Below are positions 45,105 through 54,601 of a stretch of 64,000 nt of DNA, piece by piece. Below the pieces are notes generated by a model that saw nothing but the letters and a program-made list of their open reading frames with translations, was not told the DNA's origin and ran no database searches. Each line of letters begins with the position of its first letter. Position 1 is the stretch's first letter. This stretch comes from Fodinicola acaciae (GTDB lineage Bacteria; Actinomycetota; Actinomycetes; Mycobacteriales; HKI-0501), in assembly GCF_010993745.1 (NCBI RefSeq), contig NZ_WOTN01000003.1, forward strand, positions 1,240,001 to 1,304,000. Direction: 5' to 3'. Made by a program: the position numbers and the translations under genes.

Positions 45105-46270
45105 CAACGACTCCTTTTTGCGAACATACGATGCGCGATGAACGCGGCCAGCGCCACCGCGACCGGCATCAGCGCCAGTGTGACCACGGCACCGAAACGG
45201 TCGGCGAGCAGGCCCGCCACAGCCGAGCCGGTCGCGCTGCCGGCGGCGAGTCCGGTCGACAGCCAGGCGAACGCCTCCGCACCCGGTGTCGCCTTTCCGA
45301 CCAGCAGGTAGCTCGCCGCGGCGATCGGCGTGAGAAACAGGCCGGCGCCGACCAGGACGACCCCGGTCGCGAACAACGTAACGTTTGCCGGATAAACAGC
45401 GAAAAACGCGACCGGCGTCAATGCCACCGAAAACCATGACAGCATCCGCACGTACGTGCGCTCACCGTCGGCACCCAGCGGCGCGAACGTACCAAGGATG
45501 CCACCGAAAGTCAGCATCGCCTGGACAACGCCGGCCAGCTGCACCGCACCGGCCGCGCCGGCGAAAGCCGACAACCCGACCGGCTCGGCGCCGAAAGCCA
45601 TCCCCTGCAGGAAAGCGCTGGCGGTGAGCACGCGCACCGCCGGCAACCACAGCACTCCTGCCTGGCGAGACCGGCCGCCGGCGACCGGCTCCGGCGCCGC
45701 CACGACAAACCAGATGGTGCCGGCGAGCACCAAAAACGCCGCCGACAGCAGCGCGACGAGCGGACTGGCGGCGACGACGACCAGCGTGACCAACAGCGGA
45801 CCGGCGAGAAACAACACCTGCTGCAGCAACGATTCCAGCACGTACGCGGCCGGCAGTCGCTGCCGGTCGACCAGCCGCGGCCAGACCGCTTTGACACTGC
45901 CGGAAACCGGCGGCATTCCGATGCCGGCGGCCGCGGCGCTCACCGCCAATGCGAGCGGCCAGGCGGTCAGGAAAATCAGGCTGACGACGGCAACGACGTG
46001 CAGCGCGGCGATCGGCGGCAACACGCGCTTGAGGCCATAGCGGTCGATCAAACGTCCCTGCAGCGGCGTGGTCGCCGCGTCCCCGATCGCCAGCAGGGCC
46101 GCCGCCAGGCCGGCGAGCGCGTACGAACCGGTGACCTGGTGCAGAAGCAACACGGTCGCCAGCGGCAGCATGCCTTTGGGCAGCCGAGCGACCAGTGAGC
46201 TCGCGGCGACCTGGCGTACGCGCGGATCGGCGAGGACGAGGCGGAGGGACCGTACGTGAGCCAAAAACAT
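45104..46270 (-). CDS. MFS transporter
   Basis: 388 residues with 11-12 membrane helices. An MFS-like loop is seen after helix 2 (GRLIDRYGLKRVLPPIAAL). GAGG 5 bases before the ATG at 46270 sets the start. Residues ALAGLAAALLAIGDAATTPL fit the drug-efflux (DHA-like) style. It leads the MFS-LysR operon, divergent from the PLP enzyme gene by 246 bases. The export substrate may be an amino-acid-related compound, inferred only from the neighbours. Confidence 0.87.
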   Translation of the reverse strand: MFLAHVRSLRLVLADPRVRQVAASSLVARLPKGMLPLATVLLLHQVTGSYALAGLAAALLAIGDAATTPLQGRLIDRYGLKRVLPPIAALHVVAVVSLIFLTAWPLALAVSAAAAGIGMPPVSGSVKAVWPRLVDRQRLPAAYVLESLLQQVLFLAGPLLVTLVVVAASPLVALLSAAFLVLAGTIWFVVAAPEPVAGGRSRQAGVLWLPAVRVLTASAFLQGMAFGAEPVGLSAFAGAAGAVQLAGVVQAMLTFGGILGTFAPLGADGERTYVRMLSWFSVALTPVAFFAVYPANVTLFATGVVLVGAGLFLTPIAAASYLLVGKATPGAEAFAWLSTGLAAGSATGSAVAGLLADRFGAVVTLALMPVAVALAAFIAHRMFAKRSR

Positions 46271-46444
46271 GGACACCTCGAGCGATAGTCAGGCACGCGA
46301 CAGCGCACCGACGTCGCCCTACCAGGCTTTTGCCCCTTCAGATGCCCACCGTCTCCGGCGGGTCGTGGCGCTCGGACCAGTCCCGACTCCGCGAAGCCGG
46401 CGGAACCCTAGCCACGTCCAGTCGATCCAGCACCGATGTTACCG

Positions 46445-46462
46445 CATTAAGTGCTGCTAATG
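46445..46462. promoter_or_regulatory. Possible LysR-type binding dyad
   Basis: CATTA-N8-TAATG lies in the divergent gap between the MFS/LysR operon and the threonine dehydratase-like gene, 54 bases before the latter. Its size and AT character suit a LysR box. No other gene separates it from the LysR operon. Confidence 0.4.
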
Positions 46463-46516
46463 GCCATCCAGAAACCGTAGCTGGCGGTTAAGGCTCGCGT
46501 CGGCCATGGTGGGGTC

Positions 46517-47404
46517 ATGACATCGCTCACGCCAGCCGACGTGGCCGCCGCCGCGGACCGGATCGCGCCATACGCCCGGCGTACGCCGGCCATCCGCATC
46601 GAGGTCGACGGCCGGCCGTTGCTGCTGAAACTGGAATATCTGCAGCGAAGCGGATCCTTCAAGCTGCGCGGCGCGCTGAACGCCCTGCTGATGGCGCGTC
46701 CGGATTCGGTGGTGACCGCCTCCGGCGGCAACCACGGACTCGCTGTCGCGACGGCCGCGGCGATCCTCGGCATCCCCGCGACCGTTTTCGTGCCAGAAAC
46801 CGTGCCTTTCGCCAAGGCGCGGCGGATCGAGGCCGCCGGCGCGCGACTCGTACGACACGGCACGACCTACGCCGAGGCGGCCGCAGCCGCTGTCGCGGAG
46901 CCAGGACATTACGTGCACGCGTACGACGATCCGACCGTCGTGCCCGGCCAAGGCACCTCCGCCCTCGAGGTGATCGCCGATTTTCCCGAGGTGGAAGCGT
47001 TTTACGTCGCCGTCGGCGGCGGTGGACTCGCCGCTGGGACCTCCCTGGCGATCGGTGACCGTCGCACGGTGGCCGTCGAGCCAGAGAACTGCTGCGCACT
47101 TTTTCGCGCGCTGGCAGCGGGAAAACCGGTCGATTCGCCGGTCGACTCGGTCGCCTCGTCGGCGCTTGGTGCGACACGTGCCGGCGAGTTGCCTTTCGCC
47201 ATCCTGAACAACGACCGGACCTCGTCCGTCTTGGTCAGTGACAAGGAAATGCTCGAAGCGCGTGACTTCCTGTGGGAGGAAGCGAGGATCGCCGCCGAGC
47301 CGGCCGCCGCGGCACCGTTCGCGGCCTGGCGCGACGCGCGTACGACCGAGTTTTCGTGTGTCATCGTGTGCGGCGCCAACACCGACTGGCATCCGCAGGA
47401 CTGA
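46517..47404 (+). CDS. Threonine/serine dehydratase-like PLP enzyme
   Basis: 295 residues. A fold-type II PLP enzyme: Schiff-base Lys in RSGSFKLRGALNAL, TASGGNHGLAVATAAAILG and tetraglycine loop YVAVGGGGLAAGTSLA. It lacks the C-terminal ACT-like regulatory domain, so it resembles catabolic dehydratases or racemases. It probably deaminates Thr or Ser to an oxo-acid and ammonia, or acts on a related hydroxy-amino acid. It is followed by a strong hairpin at 47453-47514. Confidence 0.88.
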   Translation: MTSLTPADVAAAADRIAPYARRTPAIRIEVDGRPLLLKLEYLQRSGSFKLRGALNALLMARPDSVVTASGGNHGLAVATAAAILGIPATVFVPETVPFAKARRIEAAGARLVRHGTTYAEAAAAAVAEPGHYVHAYDDPTVVPGQGTSALEVIADFPEVEAFYVAVGGGGLAAGTSLAIGDRRTVAVEPENCCALFRALAAGKPVDSPVDSVASSALGATRAGELPFAILNNDRTSSVLVSDKEMLEARDFLWEEARIAAEPAAAAPFAAWRDARTTEFSCVIVCGANTDWHPQD

Positions 47405-47452
47405 CCCGTTTGAGGCCAGGTCCACCGGGTCTCGGCACACCCAAACCGCACC

Positions 47453-47514
47453 CGCGAACTTGACGTTTTGGTGGTCAGTTACGGCGTGTCGACCACCAAA
47501 ACGTCGAGTTCGCG
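47453..47514. terminator. Strong hairpin between convergent genes
   Basis: Arms 47453-47476 and 47491-47514 pair over 24 bases with one T/C mismatch (core ACGTTTTGGTGGTC / GACCACCAAAACGT) around a 14-base loop. It separates the convergent dehydratase-like and sugar-transporter genes and can serve both strands. Confidence 0.8.
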
Positions 47515-47545
47515 AAACCGGGTGCCTGCCACTCGCTTTTTCGAG

Positions 47546-48931
47546 CTATGCCTTGGCGCCACCGGTACGCGCACGCAGGTCGAGCTCGATCTCCTCCAGG
47601 CTGCGGCCCTTGGTCTCCGGTACGAGCCAGCGCACCAGGAAGAACAAAATGACGCTGATGGCGGCGAAAACGAACGCCGAGTTGGCCAGCCCGATGCCGG
47701 TGTTCATCACCGGGAAGATGAACGTGATGGCAAACGTCGCGGCCCACAGCGCCACGCTGCTGACGCCCATGCCGATGCCGCGCACCTTCAGCGGGAACAC
47801 CTCGGCCATCATGACCCACACGACCGCACCCCAGCCGAGCTCGTAGCCGGCCAGGTAGACGATCAGCAGTACGAGCGTGGTCACGCCGACGACGGTCTGG
47901 TTGTGGATGGTCAGTACGGCCACGCCGAGCAGCGCGAGCGTCAGCGCCATGCACACACTTCCGAGCAGCAGCAAGGGTTTGCGGCCCCAGCGGTCCACCA
48001 CGAAGATGACCCACGCGGTGAAGGCGACCTTCACGGCGCCGAGTACGACGGCGGCCAGCAGCGAGGTGGAGTTGCCGAAGCCGAGGTTGGTGAACATCGT
48101 CGGCGCGTACAGGTTGATCGCGTTGACGCCGGACAGTTGCTGACCGACGGCCAGCAGCAGCGCCACGATCAGCGCCGGCTTGGCCCATTTGGCGGCCAGG
48201 TCGCGCAGCCGGCCCTGCTGCGCCGCGTCGAGCCGGATGACCTCGCGGATGCTGGCCAGCTCCGACTCGATGTCGCCGCCCCGGTTCGTACTCACCAGCA
48301 CCGCTCGTGCCTCGTCGTCGCGGCCGGCTTTGAGCAGCCAGCGCGGCGTTTCCGGCATGCCGATCATGCCAAAGAGCAGCACCAGCGCCGGTACGAGCGC
48401 GGCGGCGAACATCGCGCGCCAGTTGGCCGACGGGGTGAGGGCCCAGTCGACGATGTACGCGAGCAGGATGCCGGAGACGATCATCAGCTGGTTGAGCGTC
48501 GACAGCGCGCCGCGGATCCGAGCCGGTGCGAGCTCGGACAGGTAGGTCGGCACGGTCGCCGACGAGCAGCCGACCGCGAGGCCGACGATCGTCCGCGAGA
48601 CGACCAGCGTCCACACCTCCGGCGCGAACGTGCAGCCCAGCGTGCCGACGGTGAAGATCGCCGCGGCGACCATGATGGTACGGCGGCGGCCGAGCCGGTC
48701 GGTCATCTTGCCGGCAAAGGCCGCGCCGACGACAGCGCCGGCCGCCAGGCAGCCGCCGACGACGCCCTGCTCGACCGCGCCCATGCTCCAGGTTTTCTTG
48801 ATGAACAACAGGACGCCGGAGATGACACCGAGGTCGTATCCGAACAGGATGCCGCCCAGAGCGCCGAAGAAGTAGTACAACCAGGTGCTGCTGAAAGTGC
48901 GCCGGGTCGGCGCAGCCGTCGCTTGTTGCAC
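47546..48931 (-). CDS. Sugar porter-type MFS transporter
   Basis: 461 residues, GTG at 48931. Sugar-porter signatures are complete: ALGGILFGYDLGVISGVLLF, DRLGRRRTIMVAAAIF, PTYLSELAPARIRGALSTLN, QQLSGVNAINLYAPTMF, DRWGRKPLLLLGS and PETKGRSLEEIE. It belongs to the GlcP/XylE/GalP group, importing a hexose or pentose with H+. In the 205-base upstream gap a TTCTG-aa-CAGAA dyad (49085-49096) lies in an AT-rich patch that may be its promoter or operator. No sugar-catabolic genes are adjacent. Confidence 0.94.
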   Translation of the reverse strand: MQQATAAPTRRTFSSTWLYYFFGALGGILFGYDLGVISGVLLFIKKTWSMGAVEQGVVGGCLAAGAVVGAAFAGKMTDRLGRRRTIMVAAAIFTVGTLGCTFAPEVWTLVVSRTIVGLAVGCSSATVPTYLSELAPARIRGALSTLNQLMIVSGILLAYIVDWALTPSANWRAMFAAALVPALVLLFGMIGMPETPRWLLKAGRDDEARAVLVSTNRGGDIESELASIREVIRLDAAQQGRLRDLAAKWAKPALIVALLLAVGQQLSGVNAINLYAPTMFTNLGFGNSTSLLAAVVLGAVKVAFTAWVIFVVDRWGRKPLLLLGSVCMALTLALLGVAVLTIHNQTVVGVTTLVLLIVYLAGYELGWGAVVWVMMAEVFPLKVRGIGMGVSSVALWAATFAITFIFPVMNTGIGLANSAFVFAAISVILFFLVRWLVPETKGRSLEEIELDLRARTGGAKA

Positions 48932-49136
48932 GTCCAGTCCGCCTTCACTTGGTCCGCAGGTTGTGCCGTCGCCGTCACGGACGGTCAGCGATGGGCACCT
49001 GTCGCCGCCGCCGCTGGTGAGGCTGTGCCAACGGTCACATGACACAGACCTGAAGACAAGATGCTGGAGCGAAGAGATTCTGATTTCTGAACAGAATTCG
49101 GATACATGAATACGCATTCGTGGCGTACGGTTTGAA

Positions 49137-49934
49137 TCACCCAGCCAGTGAGCGGCGTGCGCGCAGGCACGACGGAGCGAGCGCGGCCGTCGACAGCGCT
49201 CCGCGCGCGTATCGCGGACCGAGCCGGCCCGGCGCCTGGACGAACCGCGCGACCCACTCCATGCCGGCGGCGCGCATCCACTCCGGGGCGCGGCGCTCGT
49301 TGCCGACCAGGAAGCCAAACCAGCCACCGCAGGTGAGGACGAGCGCCGGCGGCAACCGGTCGAGCCAGCCGGCAACCCACAGCATCTCGGCCGGCGCGCC
49401 CAGGCCGACGACGATCGCGTCCGGCCGGGTCGCGCGCAGCCGGTTGACCACCGGGGCCCAGTCCGGCTGGAAACCGTGCTCGGCCAACACCACCTGGCCG
49501 CCGAGCCGGCCGGCCAGCACCTCGCCGGCCTCGCCGGCCAGCCCGATCGGACCGCCGACCAGCGCCAGCCGCAGCCGCCGGCCGCGCAGCTTTGCCAGCC
49601 CCTGCAACACATCCCAGCCGAGGTCGGTGGTCACCGACCGGCCGATGACCTTGGCACCGGCGAGCTTGGCCAGCCCGACGACCGACGCGCCGTCGGCATA
49701 GACCACGTCGGCTTTCGCCATGGCGGCGACGAAATCCGCGTCGTGCCGGTGGTTGAGGCCGCCGACGTGCAGCGCGAAAGCCAAAAACGGCCTGGTGCCG
49801 CCGACGCGTACGACCGAACGCGCGATGTGGTCGGCGAGCAGCGGCCGCGGCAGGTCGACGACGTCGAACGGTCCGACGCGTACGGTCGCCGGCCGTTCGG
49901 GGGCCGTCGTGACTCGTGCCGACGGGATGGTCAT
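49137..49934 (-). CDS. WecG/TagA/CpsF family glycosyltransferase
   Basis: 265 residues from the ATG at 49934. The GT26 pattern is clear: NHRHDADFVAAMAKADVVYA, DGASVVGLAKLAG, LALVGGPIGLAGEAGEVLAG, PDAIVVGLGAPAEMLWVAG and the terminal GMEWVARFVQAPGRLGPRY. The family transfers N-acetylmannosaminuronate, GlcNAc-type or related residues to an undecaprenyl-linked acceptor on the inner membrane face. It starts 4 bases after the beta-propeller stop, so the two share a transcript, divergent from the polysaccharide operon. Confidence 0.92.
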   Translation of the reverse strand: MTIPSARVTTAPERPATVRVGPFDVVDLPRPLLADHIARSVVRVGGTRPFLAFALHVGGLNHRHDADFVAAMAKADVVYADGASVVGLAKLAGAKVIGRSVTTDLGWDVLQGLAKLRGRRLRLALVGGPIGLAGEAGEVLAGRLGGQVVLAEHGFQPDWAPVVNRLRATRPDAIVVGLGAPAEMLWVAGWLDRLPPALVLTCGGWFGFLVGNERRAPEWMRAAGMEWVARFVQAPGRLGPRYARGALSTAALAPSCLRARRSLAG

Positions 49935-49938
49935 CGCG

Positions 49939-51861
49939 TCACGCCTGGAAAGCGAACATCGCGCCGGAGCGCCAGTCGCGGCGGTCCACACCCGGACCGG
50001 AGACCACCGTCGGGCTGCCGGAAACCCCGCCGTACGCGAAGGAAAAACACCGCAGGTTGCCGTCGGTCGCCACCGAATAGCAGTATTTGCCGCCGGCGTA
50101 GAAACCGGATTTCACCTGCGCGAAGGCGGAGTTGCGGGCTGAGGTGAACTGCTGCGCGCCGACCACGTCACTTTGCTGGGTGAAGTAACGGAAATACAGG
50201 CCGCTCTGCCCGGCGAGGGTGTAGTAGAGCCGGCCACGGTCGAAAAACATCGACGTGATCGACTGGATCTGGTCGTGCCAGTCGGAGTCGGCGACCACCC
50301 GGTCGGCACCGGTGACCGCGACCGCGCTGCCGTACGCACCGCCGCGGAACGGCCGGCGGATCAGCTGTCCGTTGGACTGTCCATAGTAGACAGTGCCGTT
50401 CAGCATGAACGCGCCGCGTACGGTCGACCAGTTGATGCCGCCACCGGATCCGCCGCTCGTCGCGGTCACCCGACTGCCGTTGAAATCGTTGACAGTGCTG
50501 GAAGTGCCGACCTGTTTGTAGACCTTCGCCGGCAGTCCTGGCGCGGCCGTCGACCGTACGCCGGTGCCACCGCTCAACGGCATGAACGCGATCCGCGCGT
50601 GATACTGGTTGGCGATCCGGTCCGTGTCGCTGGCGACCCACAGCCCGGACGGTGTGGCCAGCAGGTCCAGCACGCCGACGCCGAGCGGGTTTCTGGTCGG
50701 GTTCCAGGAAAACGGCAGGCCGTTGACCGGGTCGAGCGCGGCGATGCCGGGCCGCGAGACGGCACCCTCGGCCTGCGCGTTGTTGCCGTTGGGGTTGTTT
50801 TCCCAGCGAAAATGGCCACCGACGTAGACCGCGGTGCCGGTGATCGCGACCGAGTACGCCGTGTCGCCGCCGGTGTAGTCGACCCAGGTCGGCCACAGCC
50901 CGGCACCGCGCGCACCGGTCTCCCAGCGCGCCGACTCGTCGCACGGCGTGCCGGGACCGCGCGGTCCGCCGGTCGTGACGACCACGAAATAGCCGCCGTC
51001 CGGCGAAAACCCGACGTTGCGCATGATCGACGGGAATTCCTCGTCGCACGCCTCGTTGTAGAAGTCGGTCTGCCACCAGTCGACCGCGGCGGCACCTCCG
51101 CCGGTGGTCAGCATCGCGATCTGCGGTCGCGCGTATCCGCCGACCTGGTTGAAGCTGCCGATCGCGACCAGTTTCCCGGCCGGGCTCACGTCCATCTTGC
51201 TGACCTGCAGCGGCGCGCCGTCCTGCGGCTCGGCGAACCGCAGCCGCATGAACGGGTCGTACGCGCCGCTGCTCGCGCTCACCGTCGCGAGCGCCGGCTG
51301 CACCGCACCGCCGACGTGCGTGAACGCGCCGGCCACCCAGAGCCGGCCGCCGGACATCCGCAGGTCGGTCACCGGACCGTCCAGCCGCGGCGCGAAACCG
51401 CTGATCACCGCGCCGTCGCTGACGCGTACGCGGGCCAGGCCCGGCCGCGACACGCCGCGTACGGTCCGGAACGAGCCGCCGACATACACCGTCCGGCCGT
51501 CGCCGGCCGACAGCACCTTGGTGACCTGGCCGTCGACACCCGGGTTGAAGCCGGTGAGTTTGCCGGTGGTCGCGTTGAAAGCGAGCAGCCGCGCGCGCCC
51601 GGTCGCCGAGCCACCGACGTTCTGCGCGCGGGTGAACGTGCCACCGAGCACGATCACGTCGCCGACCTGCGCGACCGAGTCGACCTGGCCGTCGAGCACG
51701 TTCGGCGTCCAGCCGGCCGGGCGCGCGCTGACCAGCTGGCTCTGCCGGGCCTGCGCGGTGGCGCTCGGCGGGCTCAGCGTGACGGCACACACAGTGACGA
51801 CCACGCCGGCGAGGATCCGCGACACGCGGCGGCCGGATACGCTGTGCAACCGCTCGACCAT
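49939..51861 (-). CDS. Secreted beta-propeller-like repeat protein
   Basis: 640 residues with an N-terminal signal (MVERLHSVSGRRVSRILAGV, cleavage near TAQA). The mature part consists of repeats such as GFNPGVDGQVTKVLSAGDG, VYVGGSFRTVRGVSRPGLA and LWVAGAFTHVGGAVQPALA, typical of delta-60-like beta-propeller proteins. No anchor is visible, so it may be secreted or bind the wall or glycan. AGAGG before the ATG fixes the start. It lies back-to-back with the polysaccharide operon. Glycan binding is inferred from location only. Confidence 0.85.
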   Translation of the reverse strand: MVERLHSVSGRRVSRILAGVVVTVCAVTLSPPSATAQARQSQLVSARPAGWTPNVLDGQVDSVAQVGDVIVLGGTFTRAQNVGGSATGRARLLAFNATTGKLTGFNPGVDGQVTKVLSAGDGRTVYVGGSFRTVRGVSRPGLARVRVSDGAVISGFAPRLDGPVTDLRMSGGRLWVAGAFTHVGGAVQPALATVSASSGAYDPFMRLRFAEPQDGAPLQVSKMDVSPAGKLVAIGSFNQVGGYARPQIAMLTTGGGAAAVDWWQTDFYNEACDEEFPSIMRNVGFSPDGGYFVVVTTGGPRGPGTPCDESARWETGARGAGLWPTWVDYTGGDTAYSVAITGTAVYVGGHFRWENNPNGNNAQAEGAVSRPGIAALDPVNGLPFSWNPTRNPLGVGVLDLLATPSGLWVASDTDRIANQYHARIAFMPLSGGTGVRSTAAPGLPAKVYKQVGTSSTVNDFNGSRVTATSGGSGGGINWSTVRGAFMLNGTVYYGQSNGQLIRRPFRGGAYGSAVAVTGADRVVADSDWHDQIQSITSMFFDRGRLYYTLAGQSGLYFRYFTQQSDVVGAQQFTSARNSAFAQVKSGFYAGGKYCYSVATDGNLRCFSFAYGGVSGSPTVVSGPGVDRRDWRSGAMFAFQA

Positions 51862-51995
51862 GAGCACCTCTCGATCCGGCGTCCGAGTTATCCGCCTTGA
51901 CGGCAAATGTTATCGACGCTTCGTTGCAGGCAGAATACTGAGGGTCGTGCACACTACGCGGAGCGACCCGCCGCCTCGCGTACGCTCTGCAGCCG

Positions 51996-53366
51996 ATGCG
52001 TACGAAACCGCGACTTCCCGAGGGCTGGCCACTGTCGGTGGCCTTCCTCGGCTATCCGCTCTGGTGGGTCCTCGGGATCGGCGAGTTCGTGTTCCTGGCG
52101 GCCGCGGTGCCGCTCGCCGTCGCGCTCGTCCGGCGGCGTGACTGGCGTACGCCGCGCGGCTTCGGCTGGTGGTTGCTGTTCCTCGCGATGGTGCTGGTGA
52201 GCGCCGCACTGCTGCCGGCGCACGCGCCCGGCGCCGTACCGGAGGCGGGATCGCCGCTGACGTACGGATATCGGCTGCTCTGGTATGCCGCCGTCACCGT
52301 CGCGCTGCTCTACATCGGCACGTCGACGGTCAGCGACCTGCGGATGTCGCGGCTGCTCGGCTACATGTTCCTCGTCACGACGATCGGCGGCCTGCTCGGC
52401 GTTTTCGCGCCATGGCTGGATTTCCGGTCGCCGGTGGAGATGCTGCTGCCGCATTCGGTGACCGGCAAGGAGTTCATGCACGTGATCGTGCATCCGGCGA
52501 CCGCCGAGGTGCAGTCGGTCCTCGGATACGTCGAGCCGCGGCCGAAAGCGCCGTTCACGTACGTCAACTCCTGGGGCGCCAACCTGTCGTTCTTCCTGCC
52601 GTTCTTCCTGTTCTCGTGGTGCCGGAGGGACTGCGGCTGGCGGCGGTACGTCGCGCCGTTCGTACTCGCCGCGGCGGCGGTGCCGGTCGTCTACTCGCTC
52701 AACCGGGGCCTGTGGATCGCGCTCGGCGTCGGCGCCGCCTACGGCATCTTCCAGCTCGCGCGCGCCGGCCGCACGTGGATCGTCGGCGCGGCGGCGGGCG
52801 CGGTGCTGGTGATCGTGCTGGCGATCGTCGTGTCGCCGCTCGGCGAGGTGATCAACGAGCGGCTGCAGCATCCACACAGCAACAACCGGCGTTCCGCGCT
52901 CGCCGTCGCCACCGTCGATTCGATGATGCGCGGCTCGCCGCTGGTCGGCTTCGGCAACACGCGCGACGTACAGGGCAACTTCTTCTCGATCGCCGGCTCG
53001 GGCACACCGGACTGTCCGGCCTGCGCGGTGCCGCCGCTGGGCACCCAGGGCCACCTGTGGCTGTTGCTGTTTTCGCAGGGTCTGGTCGGCACCGCCTTCT
53101 TCCTGGCATTTCTGCTGGTCAGGGGCTTCTACGCGTATCGCTGCCGAGACCCGATGGCGGTCGTCGCGCTCGCGCTGCTGCTCTTCTTCGGCATCGAGAT
53201 GTTCGTCTACGACGTGCTCGGGCCACCGGTCTTCACGCTGATGCTCGCGCTGGGGCTTGCCTGGCGGGCCGGGCGCGGGGCGGAAACCGGACACGGCAAA
53301 ATATCGCAAAACATGGCAATTGCTGAGCTATCGTCGCGAGCTATCGCAGAACGCGCGAGGAGGTGA
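51996..53366 (+). CDS. O-antigen ligase / Wzy polymerase-like membrane protein
   Basis: 456 residues with about 11-12 membrane helices and a large extracytoplasmic loop (~160-190). The last loops carry HPHSNNRRSALAVATVDSMM and LVGFGNTRDVQGN, similar to the HSSFL and GxGxGS-type regions of Wzy/WaaL proteins. Such proteins polymerise or ligate lipid-linked oligosaccharides outside the membrane. It is the first gene of an eight-gene run to 61512 and overlaps the next by 4 bases. The promoter should lie in the 134-base gap upstream; no clear consensus was found. Confidence 0.82.
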   Translation: MRTKPRLPEGWPLSVAFLGYPLWWVLGIGEFVFLAAAVPLAVALVRRRDWRTPRGFGWWLLFLAMVLVSAALLPAHAPGAVPEAGSPLTYGYRLLWYAAVTVALLYIGTSTVSDLRMSRLLGYMFLVTTIGGLLGVFAPWLDFRSPVEMLLPHSVTGKEFMHVIVHPATAEVQSVLGYVEPRPKAPFTYVNSWGANLSFFLPFFLFSWCRRDCGWRRYVAPFVLAAAAVPVVYSLNRGLWIALGVGAAYGIFQLARAGRTWIVGAAAGAVLVIVLAIVVSPLGEVINERLQHPHSNNRRSALAVATVDSMMRGSPLVGFGNTRDVQGNFFSIAGSGTPDCPACAVPPLGTQGHLWLLLFSQGLVGTAFFLAFLLVRGFYAYRCRDPMAVVALALLLFFGIEMFVYDVLGPPVFTLMLALGLAWRAGRGAETGHGKISQNMAIAELSSRAIAERARR

Positions 53367-54601
53367 GTGGGATCGACAGCACCGACCTCGTGGTCCGGCA
53401 CCGGCCAGCCGTGGATCTCACACAGGTCGCCGAACGGCTCTGGCCGGCCCCCGCGCGCGTTGAACAGTGCGCGCGGCGGGAGCCGGCGACCTCGGTCGTA
53501 CGCGAGCTGGCCTTCGTCCCCAACGCGCGCGAGCCGCGCATGCTCGTACCAGCGGACCTCCCGCGCGCCGCGTCCGGCGCGGTCCGCCGGTTCAGCGCCG
53601 GGCTCAGCCGCGCCGAGCACCTGACCAGGCTCGTCGCCGGCCTGGCGCTGCGGCTGCCGGGCTCCGGCCGGCTGCTCGCCGACCGGCTGCGGATCACCGC
53701 GACCGGTCATCCGGAGTCGATCGAGACGCACCTGTCGGACCTGCTCGGCATGCCGGTGCTGGTCGGCATCGGCGTCGGCGCGCTGCGCGCCAACCAGAAG
53801 CCGGTGCTGCAGGTCTTCGACCGCGCCGGCCGCACGGTCGCGTTCGTCAAGGTCGGCGACGGACCGGTGTCGCGCCAGCTGGTCGAGCGCGAGGCTGTGG
53901 CGTTGCGGGAGGTCAACGGCCGGTGCTGGCAGCGGCTGCGTACGCCGACGGTCGTCCACAATGGATGGTGGCGCGATCTGCGGCTGCTGGTGATCTCACC
54001 GGTGCCGGCGACCAGCCGGCCGCGGTTGCGCCGGGCCGGCGGCCCGCCGACCGCGGCGATGGCCGAGCTGGCCGCGGGTTTCGACAGCGGCACAAGGAAA
54101 ATCGCCGACTGCCCGCTGCTGTCGCGGCTGCGTACGACGGCGGATCTGTTGGCGGACGGGGAAAACGCGCGGCGGCTCGGATCGGCGGTCGACGCGATCG
54201 AAGCGCGTGCCGGCGACGTCTCGTTGCGGCTGGGCGGATGGCACGGCGACTGGACGCCGTGGAACATGTCGGCGCGCGGCCAGCAGGTCGGCCTGTGGGA
54301 CTGGGAACGCTTCGACACCGGGGTGCCGGTCGGCTTCGACCTCGTGCACTTTCTCGTCCAGTCCGCGGCGCGCCGGCACGGCATCGCCGAGGCCGTCGTC
54401 GACCACGCGGTTTCGCAGGCGGGACAACGAATCGGGCCGTATGGCGAGCTGATCGGCACGCTCTACACGGCGACCGTCGCGGCGCGATATCTGCACGCGT
54501 CGGAGCCGGCGACGGGCGCGCCGCTGCGCGCGCAGGCACAGCTGATGCTGCGGATGCTCGGCGCACGCGTCGACCGCGTGCCGGAAGGACAGGTGCGATG
54601 A
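53363..54601 (+). CDS. Aminoglycoside phosphotransferase-like kinase in polysaccharide operon
   Basis: 412 residues. The C-terminal half is an APH/choline-kinase-type fold: VAFVKVGDGPVSRQLVEREA (ATP lysine), LRLGGWHGDWTPWNMS (catalytic loop, D and N) and QVGLWDWERFDTGVPVGFDL (metal loop). The N-terminal ~140 residues are an extra domain of unknown role. The GTG at 53363 overlaps the previous stop (GTGA); the AGGAGG there (53358-53363) overlaps the codon, so a slightly later start is possible. It may phosphorylate a sugar or lipid intermediate of the glycan. Confidence 0.8.
   Translation: MSGIDSTDLVVRHRPAVDLTQVAERLWPAPARVEQCARREPATSVVRELAFVPNAREPRMLVPADLPRAASGAVRRFSAGLSRAEHLTRLVAGLALRLPGSGRLLADRLRITATGHPESIETHLSDLLGMPVLVGIGVGALRANQKPVLQVFDRAGRTVAFVKVGDGPVSRQLVEREAVALREVNGRCWQRLRTPTVVHNGWWRDLRLLVISPVPATSRPRLRRAGGPPTAAMAELAAGFDSGTRKIADCPLLSRLRTTADLLADGENARRLGSAVDAIEARAGDVSLRLGGWHGDWTPWNMSARGQQVGLWDWERFDTGVPVGFDLVHFLVQSAARRHGIAEAVVDHAVSQAGQRIGPYGELIGTLYTATVAARYLHASEPATGAPLRAQAQLMLRMLGARVDRVPEGQVR

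Noticed and set aside
53467-54597. N-terminal 377-residue extension of the sulfotransferase
   Set aside because: It is the shifted frame of the phosphotransferase-like gene; the ATGA overlap at 54598 is the natural start.
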